A stretch of DNA of 11,474 nucleotides from Thermoplasmata archaeon. GTDB taxonomy: Archaea > Thermoplasmatota > Thermoplasmata > RBG-16-68-12. The stretch is from assembly GCA_021788795.1 (NCBI GenBank), contig JAJYKG010000036.1:1-11474 (forward strand). Direction: 5' to 3'. The notes below the pieces were generated by a model. The model was not told the origin of the DNA and ran no database searches. It saw nothing but the letters and a program-made list of their open reading frames with translations. The translations under genes and the position numbers were made by a program. The stretch's first letter is position 1. Every line of letters begins with the position of its first letter. This document shows positions 1 to 6,024 of the stretch, piece after piece.

Positions 1-225
1 CATGAGCCAGGCGGAGGCCTGCTTAGACAGCCCGGCGCGGCGGCACGCCGTCGTGACCCATTGCCGGAAGGTCCTCGGGCGGAGTCGCGGGAGGTTGTAG
101 CGGCGGGCGAGGGCCATCCACAGCCGCCCGAAGTCCCGCGGATCGAGGTGCCGCTCGAAGTCGACGCGGTGCAGGGCCCCCGCGGACCGCCACAGGAAGA
201 ACGGCGAACATGACGGAGGACGCAC
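1..225 (-). pseudogene. Tyrosine recombinase (integrase), C-terminal catalytic fragment, cut by the window edge
   Basis: The minus strand reads SPFFLWRSAGALHRVDFERH from about position 205, then a segment containing LRPRTFRQW and GLSKQASAWLM that runs off the left edge. This matches the last third of tyrosine recombinases: a strand-rich stretch, the box II H/R-x-x-R motif (here R-P-R-T-F-R), then the helix that normally leads into the G-H pair and the catalytic tyrosine. The tyrosine would lie outside the window. Such enzymes cut and rejoin DNA during integration or excision of mobile elements. The frame stays open to about 411, but the translation upstream of about 210 is proline/arginine-rich and unlike an integrase, and I see no first catalytic arginine. 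I therefore read it as a 5'-truncated or decayed gene. A short remnant protein could start at the GTG at 223-225. An intact gene broken by a frameshift near 210 is the alternative. Confidence 0.6.
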
Positions 226-462
226 GGTGGGCCACGGCGATGGCCTTCGTGGGGACGCGAGGCATCGAGACGATTGTACGGGCCACGTACGCCAAGGCCC
301 TTCTGGCCGGGACTCACCCGGGTTTTCGAATCGCGGAGACGCATGAGGCCGAAGCCGAACGCGCCCGCTCCGAGTGCGCTCAACGCGATTCCCAGCATCG
401 ACGGCTCCGGGTCACAGAGGGGGCCAGGACCTGCACCAATCGGAACAGCAACCACGCCATAG

Positions 463-762
463 TTAGCATGCGACGGAGACCACAGAGACCCCGAACGGGA
501 TCAATACGAGGCCGGCCAGCACCCACGCGGCAATCACGCTCCGGTAGGTCGCCATGAAGAAGATGCTGCTGAAAACCAGCCCGGCGCCCACAGCCAAGAT
601 GACGGCCACGCTTGCGCGCGAGTCCGCTGCGTATTCATACGGAATCAAGAATCCTAGTCCGAGGAGCCCGGTGAACAGGAGAAACTGGCCAATCAGGCCA
701 GCGGCCGTACTCGTCAGGGCGATTGCGATTCCGCGTCCACGCCGCCCGTCCTTGCCAACCAT
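463..762 (-). CDS. Small three-helix membrane protein of unknown function
   Basis: A 99-residue protein with a basic N-terminus (MVGKDGRRGRG) and three hydrophobic segments at roughly residues 11-40, 50-70 and 76-97. The topology is probably N-terminus inside, but the family is not recognised. The ATG at 760-762 is chosen because GGAGGTGG lies about 10 bases upstream (complement of 771-778), a strong Shine-Dalgarno. A longer in-frame reading to 879 has no such support, and its extra residues overlap the preceding gene's end and look non-coding. It lies 70 bases downstream of another small membrane gene on the same strand, so the two may be co-transcribed. Codon choice is less GC-biased than in the pst or cdc6 genes (several TAT, ATA-type and TTT codons). 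Together with the integrase fragment next door this suggests, but does not prove, acquired DNA. Confidence 0.6.
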   Translation of the reverse strand: MVGKDGRRGRGIAIALTSTAAGLIGQFLLFTGLLGLGFLIPYEYAADSRASVAVILAVGAGLVFSSIFFMATYRSVIAAWVLAGLVLIPFGVSVVSVAC

Positions 763-832
763 ACTGTGCTTCCACCTCCTCGTCGTGGCAAAAGCCTTCC
801 GGACACGTTCGGGAATCACCTGATTCTGGCAC

Positions 833-1270
833 CTATGCGGCCCTGCGGTCCACATCGTCCGGGCTGCAGGACGACCCACACGAGGTGGACCATAACGCCT
901 TCATTGCGATGAGGGCGAGGGTGAGACCCCGATCCGCGACCCGGCAGTACCATCCGAGCGGGTCGAGCGCGGTGTTGACGTTGACTCCGATGAAGCACAC
1001 ACGCAAGTCGAGCAGGAGGAAGGCGTCCTCGTGCCGGTATTGCGAGACCCGTTCCTCGCGCGTCGGCGATCCGTCCCGTCGTGTACGTTGGGGCCAAGAT
1101 CGCAAGAAGAGGGACATCGCATCGAGGAAGACCAAGGCTCCCGCGGCGCCGAGCTGCATCCCGAAGGGCGCCGTCGCGGTCGCTGCTGTGTAGAGGGCTG
1201 TCATCGTCCCGAGGAAGCGAATTCCGGCCAAGTATGCGACGCCCATTCTCTGGCGGAGCGTAGGGTCCAT
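833..1270 (-). CDS. Small membrane protein of unknown function, probably frameshifted near its C-terminus
   Basis: A 145-residue reading from the ATG at 1268-1270. Hydrophobic segments lie at about residues 10-30 and 38-57. A charged loop follows (residues 60-82, rich in R, E and D), then a third hydrophobic stretch at about 83-100 and a short one at 115-123. No family is recognised. No clear Shine-Dalgarno precedes the start; the ATG at 1244-1246 is an alternative, and upstream codons to 1507 look non-coding. The annotated end is low-complexity and polar (STSCGSSCSPDDVD). In another frame the same DNA reads MVHLVWVVLQPGR and stops at 816, which would turn the short last hydrophobic stretch into a normal helix. 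A single-base indel near 895-900 is therefore likely, either real decay or a sequence error. Confidence 0.45.
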   Translation of the reverse strand: MDPTLRQRMGVAYLAGIRFLGTMTALYTAATATAPFGMQLGAAGALVFLDAMSLFLRSWPQRTRRDGSPTREERVSQYRHEDAFLLLDLRVCFIGVNVNTALDPLGWYCRVADRGLTLALIAMKALWSTSCGSSCSPDDVDRRAA

Positions 1271-1700
1271 GTTGAAGGCCACGTCCGCTCGTCGCGGCAA
1301 AGTCGTTGCGCCCACAGCACGGGGTCGGGGGCGGGAGCAGTGCGATGGACCCAAACGCCCTGGCGCGGAATTGAGAGAGCCGGGTATCAGGGTGCGACCA
1401 TCATCTCCACCAAGTGCAACCGCAAAGAGGGCCTGGCACGAGGGGGCTCCCAGCGGGATCTGCGCCCCTGGCCGCCCGCCCACAGCGAAGATGGGAGCGA
1501 CGGGCATGGGTCGCCACCCACCCTCCCACAGGCCCCACTCTGCACAAGAGGGCCCCCAGTATCCCCTGCAGTGGGACGAGGCGGCTGCCCGTAGGGAATC
1601 CCATGGTGGGCAGAGATTGGCTCGCGGGCAGCAGCGGGGTAGCCCCGGGAGGCCCCAACGAAGGTCGTTGTGCGCGGTATCGCAGAAACGTTGCGCAGGG
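1271..1700. other. 430-base stretch without a supportable gene
   Basis: Open frames here on both strands are rich in proline, glycine, arginine and serine with no recognisable motif, as expected by chance in GC-rich DNA. Short inverted repeats are present: CTGCCC at 1585-1590 pairs with GGGCAG at 1608-1613, and CGGGG-TAG-CCCCG lies at 1635-1647. The second sits just past the end of the minus-strand J-domain gene and could form a hairpin in its transcript, but no T-run follows. No TATA-like box is evident upstream of the gene that starts at 1270. Confidence 0.4.
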
Positions 1701-2066
1701 CTAGGACTCCCGCGGCCGGTAGCGGCGCAGGACCTGGGCGGCCCACTGCACCTTGCGGAACTCGTGCGGGTCGCCGCCCCTGTCGGGATGGCAGGCCTTC
1801 GCGCGCTGGCGGAACGCCTTCTCGACGGCCTCGCGGCTCGGCCACCCGCGCCCGAAGCGCGGCGGATGGATGCGCACGGCGTCGAAGCCTAGGATGCGGA
1901 AGGCGGTCTCGATGCCCTTGGTCTGCAGGTAGAACTCGCGGAGGTCGTCGAAGATCCCGCCGGCCTCGTGGCCCCCTTCGATGCTGTACCTCCGGTGGTC
2001 CGCGCCAACGGCGGAGTCCGTGCGGTGGTCCTGGTCGCAGGCGAAACAGAAGTACCGGTCGGCCAC
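1701..2066 (-). CDS. J-domain (DnaJ-like) protein with an N-terminal Cys/His segment
   Basis: A 121-residue protein from the GTG at 2064-2066. Residues 1-30 contain a CFAC pair (Cys7, Cys10) followed by histidines, a possible small metal site. Residues about 52-116 form a J-domain: the AFRILGFD helix start, a short insertion, then SREAVEKAFRQRAKACHPDR with the diagnostic HPD triad at 93-95, and a last helix ending in VLRRY. J-domains recruit Hsp70 (DnaK) and stimulate its ATPase through HPD. There is no Gly/Phe linker, no four-repeat zinc domain and no substrate-binding domain, so this is a stand-alone J-protein, not classical DnaJ. It diverges from the orc1/cdc6 gene with only about 90 bases between starts. 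A GTG at 2106-2108 would give 135 residues; I prefer 2066 because 2108 lies too close to the AT-rich box at 2124-2129. Confidence 0.75.
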   Translation of the reverse strand: MADRYFCFACDQDHRTDSAVGADHRRYSIEGGHEAGGIFDDLREFYLQTKGIETAFRILGFDAVRIHPPRFGRGWPSREAVEKAFRQRAKACHPDRGGDPHEFRKVQWAAQVLRRYRPRES

Positions 2067-2123
2067 GCCGAGGGAACGCGGCCCGCGGTCATGGAGTTTG
2101 GGCCGCACCCGGAGGACCAAGGG

Positions 2124-2129
2124 TTTATT
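2124..2129. promoter_or_regulatory. AT-rich box, candidate TATA element for the divergent J-domain and orc1/cdc6 genes
   Basis: TTTATT on the plus strand (AATAAA on the minus) is the only AT-rich hexamer in a very GC-rich spacer. Its centre lies about 27 bases before the GTG at 2154, the spacing expected for a leaderless archaeal transcript of orc1/cdc6. Read on the minus strand it would start transcription near 2100, giving the J-domain gene a leader of about 35 bases. Use in both directions is inference. Confidence 0.5.
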
Positions 2130-2153
2130 GAACGGGGCCGCGATGGCGCGTCC

Positions 2154-3323
2154 GTGTCGTTCCGGGCCGGGCCTTCCGTGTTCAAGGACCAAGCCAAGCT
2201 CTCCTTCGACTACGTCCCGGAGAAGATGCTCCACCGCGAGGCCCAGATGCAGCGGCTGTTCAGCTACTTCCGCCCCATCGTGGACGCCGGGATGTCGAGC
2301 AACGCCTTCCTCTACGGTCCCGTGGGCACGGGGAAGACGCACAGCGCGAAGCGGTTCTGCACGGACTTCAAGAGGTACGCGGAGGAGAAGGGGCGCGCCC
2401 TGGACTTCATGCCCGTGAACTGCCGGAAGAACCTGGGGGACGACGCGGTCCTCCTGACCCTCGTCCGCCACTTCGACGCCCACTTCCCGGACCGCGGCTT
2501 CTCCATCTCGGAGAAGCTCGAGACGCTCCGCCGGCACCTGGAGAAGAACAAGCTCCAATTCATCGTGATCCTGGACGAGGTGGACGCGCTCCTGAAGAAG
2601 AGCGGCGCGGACCTCATCTACTCCTTCGCGCGGATCGCGGAGGAGAGCACCGCGGCGAAGGGGAACATCTCCATGATGCTGATCTCCCAGCGGCCCAACG
2701 CCCTGGAGTACATGGACGCCGCGGCCCTGAGCACGTTCCGCCGCTCCAACGTCGTCGAGTTCCCCAAGTACGACTTCAAGGAGCTCCGGGACGTCCTCGC
2801 GGACCGCGTCCGCCTCGCGATGCACCCGGGGACCGTGGAGGACGAGATCGTCGGCCTGATCGCGGACATCGCCTCGGAGCTCGGCGACGCGCGCTACGCG
2901 ATCGAGCTTCTGGACAAGGCGGGCATGCTCGCGGACGAGGAGTCGTCGGAGACCGTGACCGCGGAGGCCGTGCGCGGCGCCAAGTCCCAGGTGCATCCGA
3001 CGGGCCTCGAGGAGCGGCTCGCCCTCCTGGACGTGCCCAAGAAGCTCGTCCTCCTCGCGATCGCCCGCAAGATCCGCCGCAAGGCGTACATCACGATGGG
3101 CGAGGCCGAGGAGGCGTACAAGCTCGTCTGCGAGGAGTATGGAGAGAAGCGCCGCGCGCACACGCAGTTCTGGAAGTACGTGGGCGACCTCGACGCCCTC
3201 GGGCTCATCGACACGAAACTCAGCGGCGAGGGCGTCGTGGGCAAGACGACGCTCATCTCGCTCCCGGAGCTCCCGTCCAAAATCCTAGCTGATAATCTCG
3301 AAAGAGGCTTAAAGAGGCGATGA
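2154..3323 (+). CDS. cdc6: Orc1/Cdc6-family AAA+ replication initiator ATPase (divergent member)
   Basis: A 389-residue protein in the normal size range for archaeal Orc1/Cdc6, which binds origins and helps load the MCM helicase. The N-terminus has the family pattern VFKDQAKLSFDYVPEKMLHRE. Walker A is GPVGTGKT (55-62), Walker B is ILDEVD (to 144), and sensor 2 is GDARYAIELL (from 244). A winged-helix domain fills about residues 275-389, with the helix-turn-helix around FWKYVGDLDALGLID. Two sites differ from the usual: sensor 1, normally ISN, is ISQ (177-179), and the wing, normally GRGRT-like, reads VVGKT (361-365). The GTG start fits the family's usual N-terminus and sits 27 bases after the TTTATT box. 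A longer frame reaching back to 1968 overlaps the divergent J-domain gene and lacks family similarity. The nearest alternative is the GTG at 2178. Confidence 0.9.
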   Translation: MSFRAGPSVFKDQAKLSFDYVPEKMLHREAQMQRLFSYFRPIVDAGMSSNAFLYGPVGTGKTHSAKRFCTDFKRYAEEKGRALDFMPVNCRKNLGDDAVLLTLVRHFDAHFPDRGFSISEKLETLRRHLEKNKLQFIVILDEVDALLKKSGADLIYSFARIAEESTAAKGNISMMLISQRPNALEYMDAAALSTFRRSNVVEFPKYDFKELRDVLADRVRLAMHPGTVEDEIVGLIADIASELGDARYAIELLDKAGMLADEESSETVTAEAVRGAKSQVHPTGLEERLALLDVPKKLVLLAIARKIRRKAYITMGEAEEAYKLVCEEYGEKRRAHTQFWKYVGDLDALGLIDTKLSGEGVVGKTTLISLPELPSKILADNLERGLKRR

Positions 3324-3409
3324 CCGATTTTCCCTGAACCATGGGATGGGTGCACGCACAGGACCACGCATGGGGGTCCGACGACGAAGGTGTGAGAACC
3401 GGGTTGCCT

Positions 3410-3928
3410 ATGGACATCGAGAAGGGCGTCTGCTACCTCGTGAAGGAGAAGAAGCCGGACGTGAGCTACCGGCTCTTCGAGGTCCTCCTGGAGCAGAAGC
3501 TTCCTGGGCTCGTGGTCACGCGGCAGTATCCGGAGCGGGTGCGACGGGAGCGCGGCTTGGCGGACGCGCGGATCATCTGGCTCAGCCACACGCCGGGCGA
3601 GGACTTCCACAACCCGACGGCGATCGGCACGCTGGCGAAGGTCCTGCAGAAGTTCATCGAGGACAACGGCGGCGAGGGCGTGATCCTCCTGGACGGACTG
3701 GAGTTCCTGATCATCAACAACGGGTTCCTCCAGACGCTCATGTTCGTGGAGCACGTGAACGAGTTCATCATGCAGCACCGCGGCATCCTGCTGCTGCCCG
3801 TGAGCCCCGACACGCTCGAGGAGAAGGAGCTCGCGCTCCTCGAGAGGAACCTCAAAGTGCTCGAGTCCCCCGCGCTGCGGACGGACCTGGAGACGCGCGA
3901 GGTCAGCAAGCTCCTGGACACGTACTGA
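3410..3928 (+). CDS. Single-domain DUF835 protein, first of a tandem pair
   Basis: A 172-residue soluble protein that is essentially one DUF835 domain, a family known mainly from archaea and of unknown biochemical role; elsewhere it is often joined to sensor domains. Family landmarks are VTRQYPERVR (36-45), the W-L-S-x-T-P-G-E motif ending at residue 64, the acidic strand ILLDGLEFL (92-100), EHVNEF (114-119) and LLPVSPDTLEEKEL (128-141). The LLDGLEFL strand resembles a Walker B strand of RecA/KaiC folds, but there is no Walker A loop, so no nucleotide activity is claimed. The gene follows orc1/cdc6 on the same strand. The ATG at 3410 begins right at the domain. An upstream in-frame ATG at 3341 adds 23 residues with codons unlike the rest of the gene, so I consider it less likely, though it is possible. 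Confidence 0.85.
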   Translation: MDIEKGVCYLVKEKKPDVSYRLFEVLLEQKLPGLVVTRQYPERVRRERGLADARIIWLSHTPGEDFHNPTAIGTLAKVLQKFIEDNGGEGVILLDGLEFLIINNGFLQTLMFVEHVNEFIMQHRGILLLPVSPDTLEEKELALLERNLKVLESPALRTDLETREVSKLLDTY

Positions 3929-3969
3929 GGCGCCCGACCGCGATCCCAGGAGCGCACAGTCCACGTCAC

Positions 3970-3983
3970 CCGGTGCGCACCGG
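3970..3983. repeat. 14-bp perfect palindrome between the two DUF835 genes
   Basis: CCGGTGCGCACCGG equals its own reverse complement. It lies 42 bases after the first DUF835 stop and about 90 bases before the AT-rich box of the second gene. It could be a dimeric repressor site or, less likely, part of a transcript-end hairpin, because it has no loop and no following T-run. A chance event in GC-rich DNA cannot be excluded. Confidence 0.4.
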
Positions 3984-4071
3984 TTCGCTGCCGCCCGCCC
4001 AGACGCACCCTCCCGGGCGCGCGAACCGACAACTGATAATCGGGTACCAAGGCACATGAACGGAGCCCGGC

Positions 4072-4078
4072 TAATATA
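4072..4078 (+). promoter_or_regulatory. TATA-like box before the second DUF835 gene
   Basis: TAATATA stands out in GC-rich surroundings. It lies 20 bases (centre to start) before the ATG at 4095, somewhat short of the usual 26-27 for a leaderless gene. A weaker candidate, TGATAAT, lies at 4034-4040. The box argues that the second DUF835 gene has its own promoter, separate from the first, and that the ATG at 4056, upstream of it, is not the main start. Confidence 0.45.
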
Positions 4079-4094
4079 CAGAGCCCGGATGCGG

Positions 4095-4658
4095 ATGCCC
4101 CAGGCCTACGGAGAACGCGGATCGGACCCCGAGACGCCTTTCCCGATCGAGGAAGGCGTCTGCCACCTCGTTCGAGGCAAGTCCGTGGACTCGACCTACC
4201 GGCTCGCGGGCGTGCAGGCGGAGCAGAGCGTGCCGGTGCTGTGCGTGACCCGGATCTACCCGGACCGGCTGCGGGCGAGGTACAGGCTCGCGAGCGCCAC
4301 CGTGTGGTGGATCACGGAGAGCCCGGGCGAGGGGCACTTCGACCCCACCGCGGTCGGCACCCTGGCGAGCGCGATCGAGGGGTACATCGACCGCCATCCG
4401 GAAGGCTGCCTCGTCGTCCTCGACGGCGTCGAGTTCATCGCCATCCGCATCGGCTTCACGAAGGCCCTGCTGTTCATCGAGCACGTGAACGAGTTCATCA
4501 TGCCCCGGCGGGCGACCGTCCTGGTGCCCGTGGACCCCGAGTGCTTCGACCCGAAGGAGTACGCCCAGCTGGAGCGCTTCACGGGCGGCATCGCGGAGGA
4601 GGACCTGAGGGACGCGCTGGACACGTTCGAGGTGAACCGAAACCTCGGCGAGGGCTAG
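4095..4658 (+). CDS. Single-domain DUF835 protein, second of a tandem pair
   Basis: A 187-residue paralogue of the preceding gene, alignable along the whole domain. It shares GVC-LV near residues 21-26, YRL, VTR-YP (51-56), SPGE (76-79), PTA-GTLA, VVLDGVEF (107-114), IEHVNEFIM (128-136) and VPVDPE followed by LER. It has about 20 extra residues ahead of the domain (rich in G, D, E and P) and a different C-terminal tail ending NRNLGEG. The function is unknown, as for its neighbour; similarity plus adjacency implies a local duplication followed by divergence. The start is uncertain: ATGs at 4056, 4089 and 4095 are all in frame. I chose 4095 because the codons before 4089 include rare CTA, ATA and AGA and overlap the AT-rich box. 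The stop (4656-4658) is interlocked with that of the convergent RecJ-like gene. Confidence 0.83.
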   Translation: MPQAYGERGSDPETPFPIEEGVCHLVRGKSVDSTYRLAGVQAEQSVPVLCVTRIYPDRLRARYRLASATVWWITESPGEGHFDPTAVGTLASAIEGYIDRHPEGCLVVLDGVEFIAIRIGFTKALLFIEHVNEFIMPRRATVLVPVDPECFDPKEYAQLERFTGGIAEEDLRDALDTFEVNRNLGEG

Positions 4659-6016
4659 CGGGGCGATGCGGCGCGCTGTCGCCCGACGAAGTCGTCCACG
4701 AGGCCCAGGAACTTCTCTTCCTTCCCCTTGGGGATCGTCGCGCCCGCGGCGATGTTGTGCCCGCCGCCGTCGCCCTCCAGGGACTCCGCGGCCTCGCGGC
4801 ACGCCGCGGCGAGGTCCACGCCCTGGGAGATCTGCGTGCGGGTCCCTCGCGCCGAGACCTTCGTCTGCCGGTCCATGACGGAAAGCCCGAACACGGGCTT
4901 GGACTGGTCGAAGTAGAACTGCATGCCCGCGCCAGCCACGGAGCCGGCGAGGCTCGCCTCCTCGCAGTAGAAGAACTGGACGTGCTTCTTGGCGAACATC
5001 CCCTCCGTCTCGAGGGCCCGGAGGTGTTCGAGGACCCGGTTCGTGTACCGGTCCAGGAGGGACTCCGCCTTCGCCAGCGCCTCCCGGTCCCCGAGGCACA
5101 CGGCCATGCCCAGGCCCATCTGCTCGAGGCGGTCGCAGCTGTTCACGTAGGCCTCGAGGTCCTGCGCGTACATCTGGTCCGGTTCGATCCAGTAGCGGTC
5201 CTCCACGAGGACGTCCAAGGCCTCCGGGGCGGCGCCCTGCTCCACGAGCCGCACGGCGAGGACGGAGGCCAGGCGGCGCCGCTGCGCCGGGTCGAGCGAA
5301 CGCAACGTCGCGGCCGGGTCCACGCCAACGGACCGCAGGAAGGCCTCTGCCGCCTCCGGGCGGCCGCCGATCCCGCGGAAGAACGGGGAGATGGAGAGGG
5401 CGAGGGCTTGGGCGAGGAGACGGTCCCGGAGCGCGAGGCGGCGCTCGGGGGCGAGGACCTTGCGGTCCACCGCCTCCGCGAACAGCGCCGCGTTGACCCC
5501 GACGAAGCCGCCCACGTCCTGCTTGTCGCCGATGGCGCCCGCGGCTGCGACCCCGGCGAGGTCCCAGTTCGCGTCGTCGAGGGCGAGGGCGAAGACCCAG
5601 GAGGTCGTGGCGCCGCACATCTCCCGCGCGCCGTCGACGCCGAAGAGGTGTGGGTTGACGTGGACGACCCGCTCCGAGTCGCGGAGGGGCTTGTGGTGGT
5701 CCAGGACGACCGCGGGGAACGGGAGGGCCTCGAGGAGGTCCAGCTGGGCCGAGCCCATGTCGCTCACGAGGAGCAGCTCGTTCGGCTCCGCCTTGACGCG
5801 GTCCACGGTCGCGGCGTCGAGGGCGTGGGACATGGTCGCGTGGACGCGCTTGCCGCGGCGCATGAGGGCGCGCGCGAGGATCGCCGCCGACGTGGTGCCG
5901 TCGGGATCGTAGTGGCAGAGGACGCGCACCCGGGACACGCCGTCGACGAGGGCCGCGGCGCGCTGGACGCGCTCGAGCAGGCCCTGAGGCGCCAGGTCCT
6001 CCAGGCGCTTGGCCAT
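4655..6016 (-). CDS. RecJ-like DHH/DHHA1 phosphoesterase (single-strand exonuclease family)
   Basis: A 453-residue protein of the archaeal RecJ-like group, whose characterised members degrade single-stranded DNA or RNA with divalent metals; some bind GINS in the replisome. Motif I HYDPDG lies at residues 35-40, motif II VSDMG supplies Asp86, and motif III DHH is at 106-108. Asp164 in GAIGD is the next metal ligand. The C-terminal DHHA1 domain ends in GGGH (417-420) followed by NIAAGATI. All the metal-binding positions I can identify are present, so it should be active, but DNA versus RNA preference cannot be told from sequence. The ATG at 6014-6016 is 8 bases after the rps15 stop and is preceded by AGGTG, so the two are translated from one transcript. 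The rps15-DHH adjacency is seen in many archaea, which supports the assignment. Confidence 0.9.
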   Translation of the reverse strand: MAKRLEDLAPQGLLERVQRAAALVDGVSRVRVLCHYDPDGTTSAAILARALMRRGKRVHATMSHALDAATVDRVKAEPNELLLVSDMGSAQLDLLEALPFPAVVLDHHKPLRDSERVVHVNPHLFGVDGAREMCGATTSWVFALALDDANWDLAGVAAAGAIGDKQDVGGFVGVNAALFAEAVDRKVLAPERRLALRDRLLAQALALSISPFFRGIGGRPEAAEAFLRSVGVDPAATLRSLDPAQRRRLASVLAVRLVEQGAAPEALDVLVEDRYWIEPDQMYAQDLEAYVNSCDRLEQMGLGMAVCLGDREALAKAESLLDRYTNRVLEHLRALETEGMFAKKHVQFFYCEEASLAGSVAGAGMQFYFDQSKPVFGLSVMDRQTKVSARGTRTQISQGVDLAAACREAAESLEGDGGGHNIAAGATIPKGKEEKFLGLVDDFVGRQRAASPR

Positions 6017-6024
6017 CGGCGCAC

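Noticed and set aside
300..345. tRNA or attachment-site remnant suggested by GGTTTTCGAATC
   Set aside because: It resembles a T-loop only loosely, the loop length is wrong, and no acceptor, D or anticodon arms can be folded around it.
318..413. Minus-strand reading DPEPSMLGIAL... followed by a hydrophobic stretch and RLRDSKTR, resembling a PEP-CTERM sorting tail
   Set aside because: The frame does not stop after the basic cluster as such tails do, has no supportable upstream protein, and is closed by a stop just upstream. Probably chance or a remnant too decayed to call.
1585..1647. Inverted repeats read as a terminator or small RNA
   Set aside because: Arms are only 5-6 bases in GC-rich DNA with no following T-run and no promoter; mentioned only as part of the gene-free stretch.
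1701..3161. 486-residue minus-strand frame covering the whole orc1/cdc6 gene
   Set aside because: Only its C-terminal part (the J-domain protein) has family motifs. The rest is the antisense shadow of orc1/cdc6, rich in Leu, Arg, Glu and Val as expected for GC-rich complement.
3361..3379. GGACC...GGTCC inverted repeat ahead of the first DUF835 gene
   Set aside because: Five-base arms are expected by chance at this base composition.
2067..4094. A replication origin next to orc1/cdc6
   Set aside because: I looked for repeated origin-recognition-box-like elements and a long AT-rich unwinding region in the gaps at 2067-2153, 3324-3409 and 3929-4094. The gaps are short and GC-rich with no repeated box, so an origin is not supported here.
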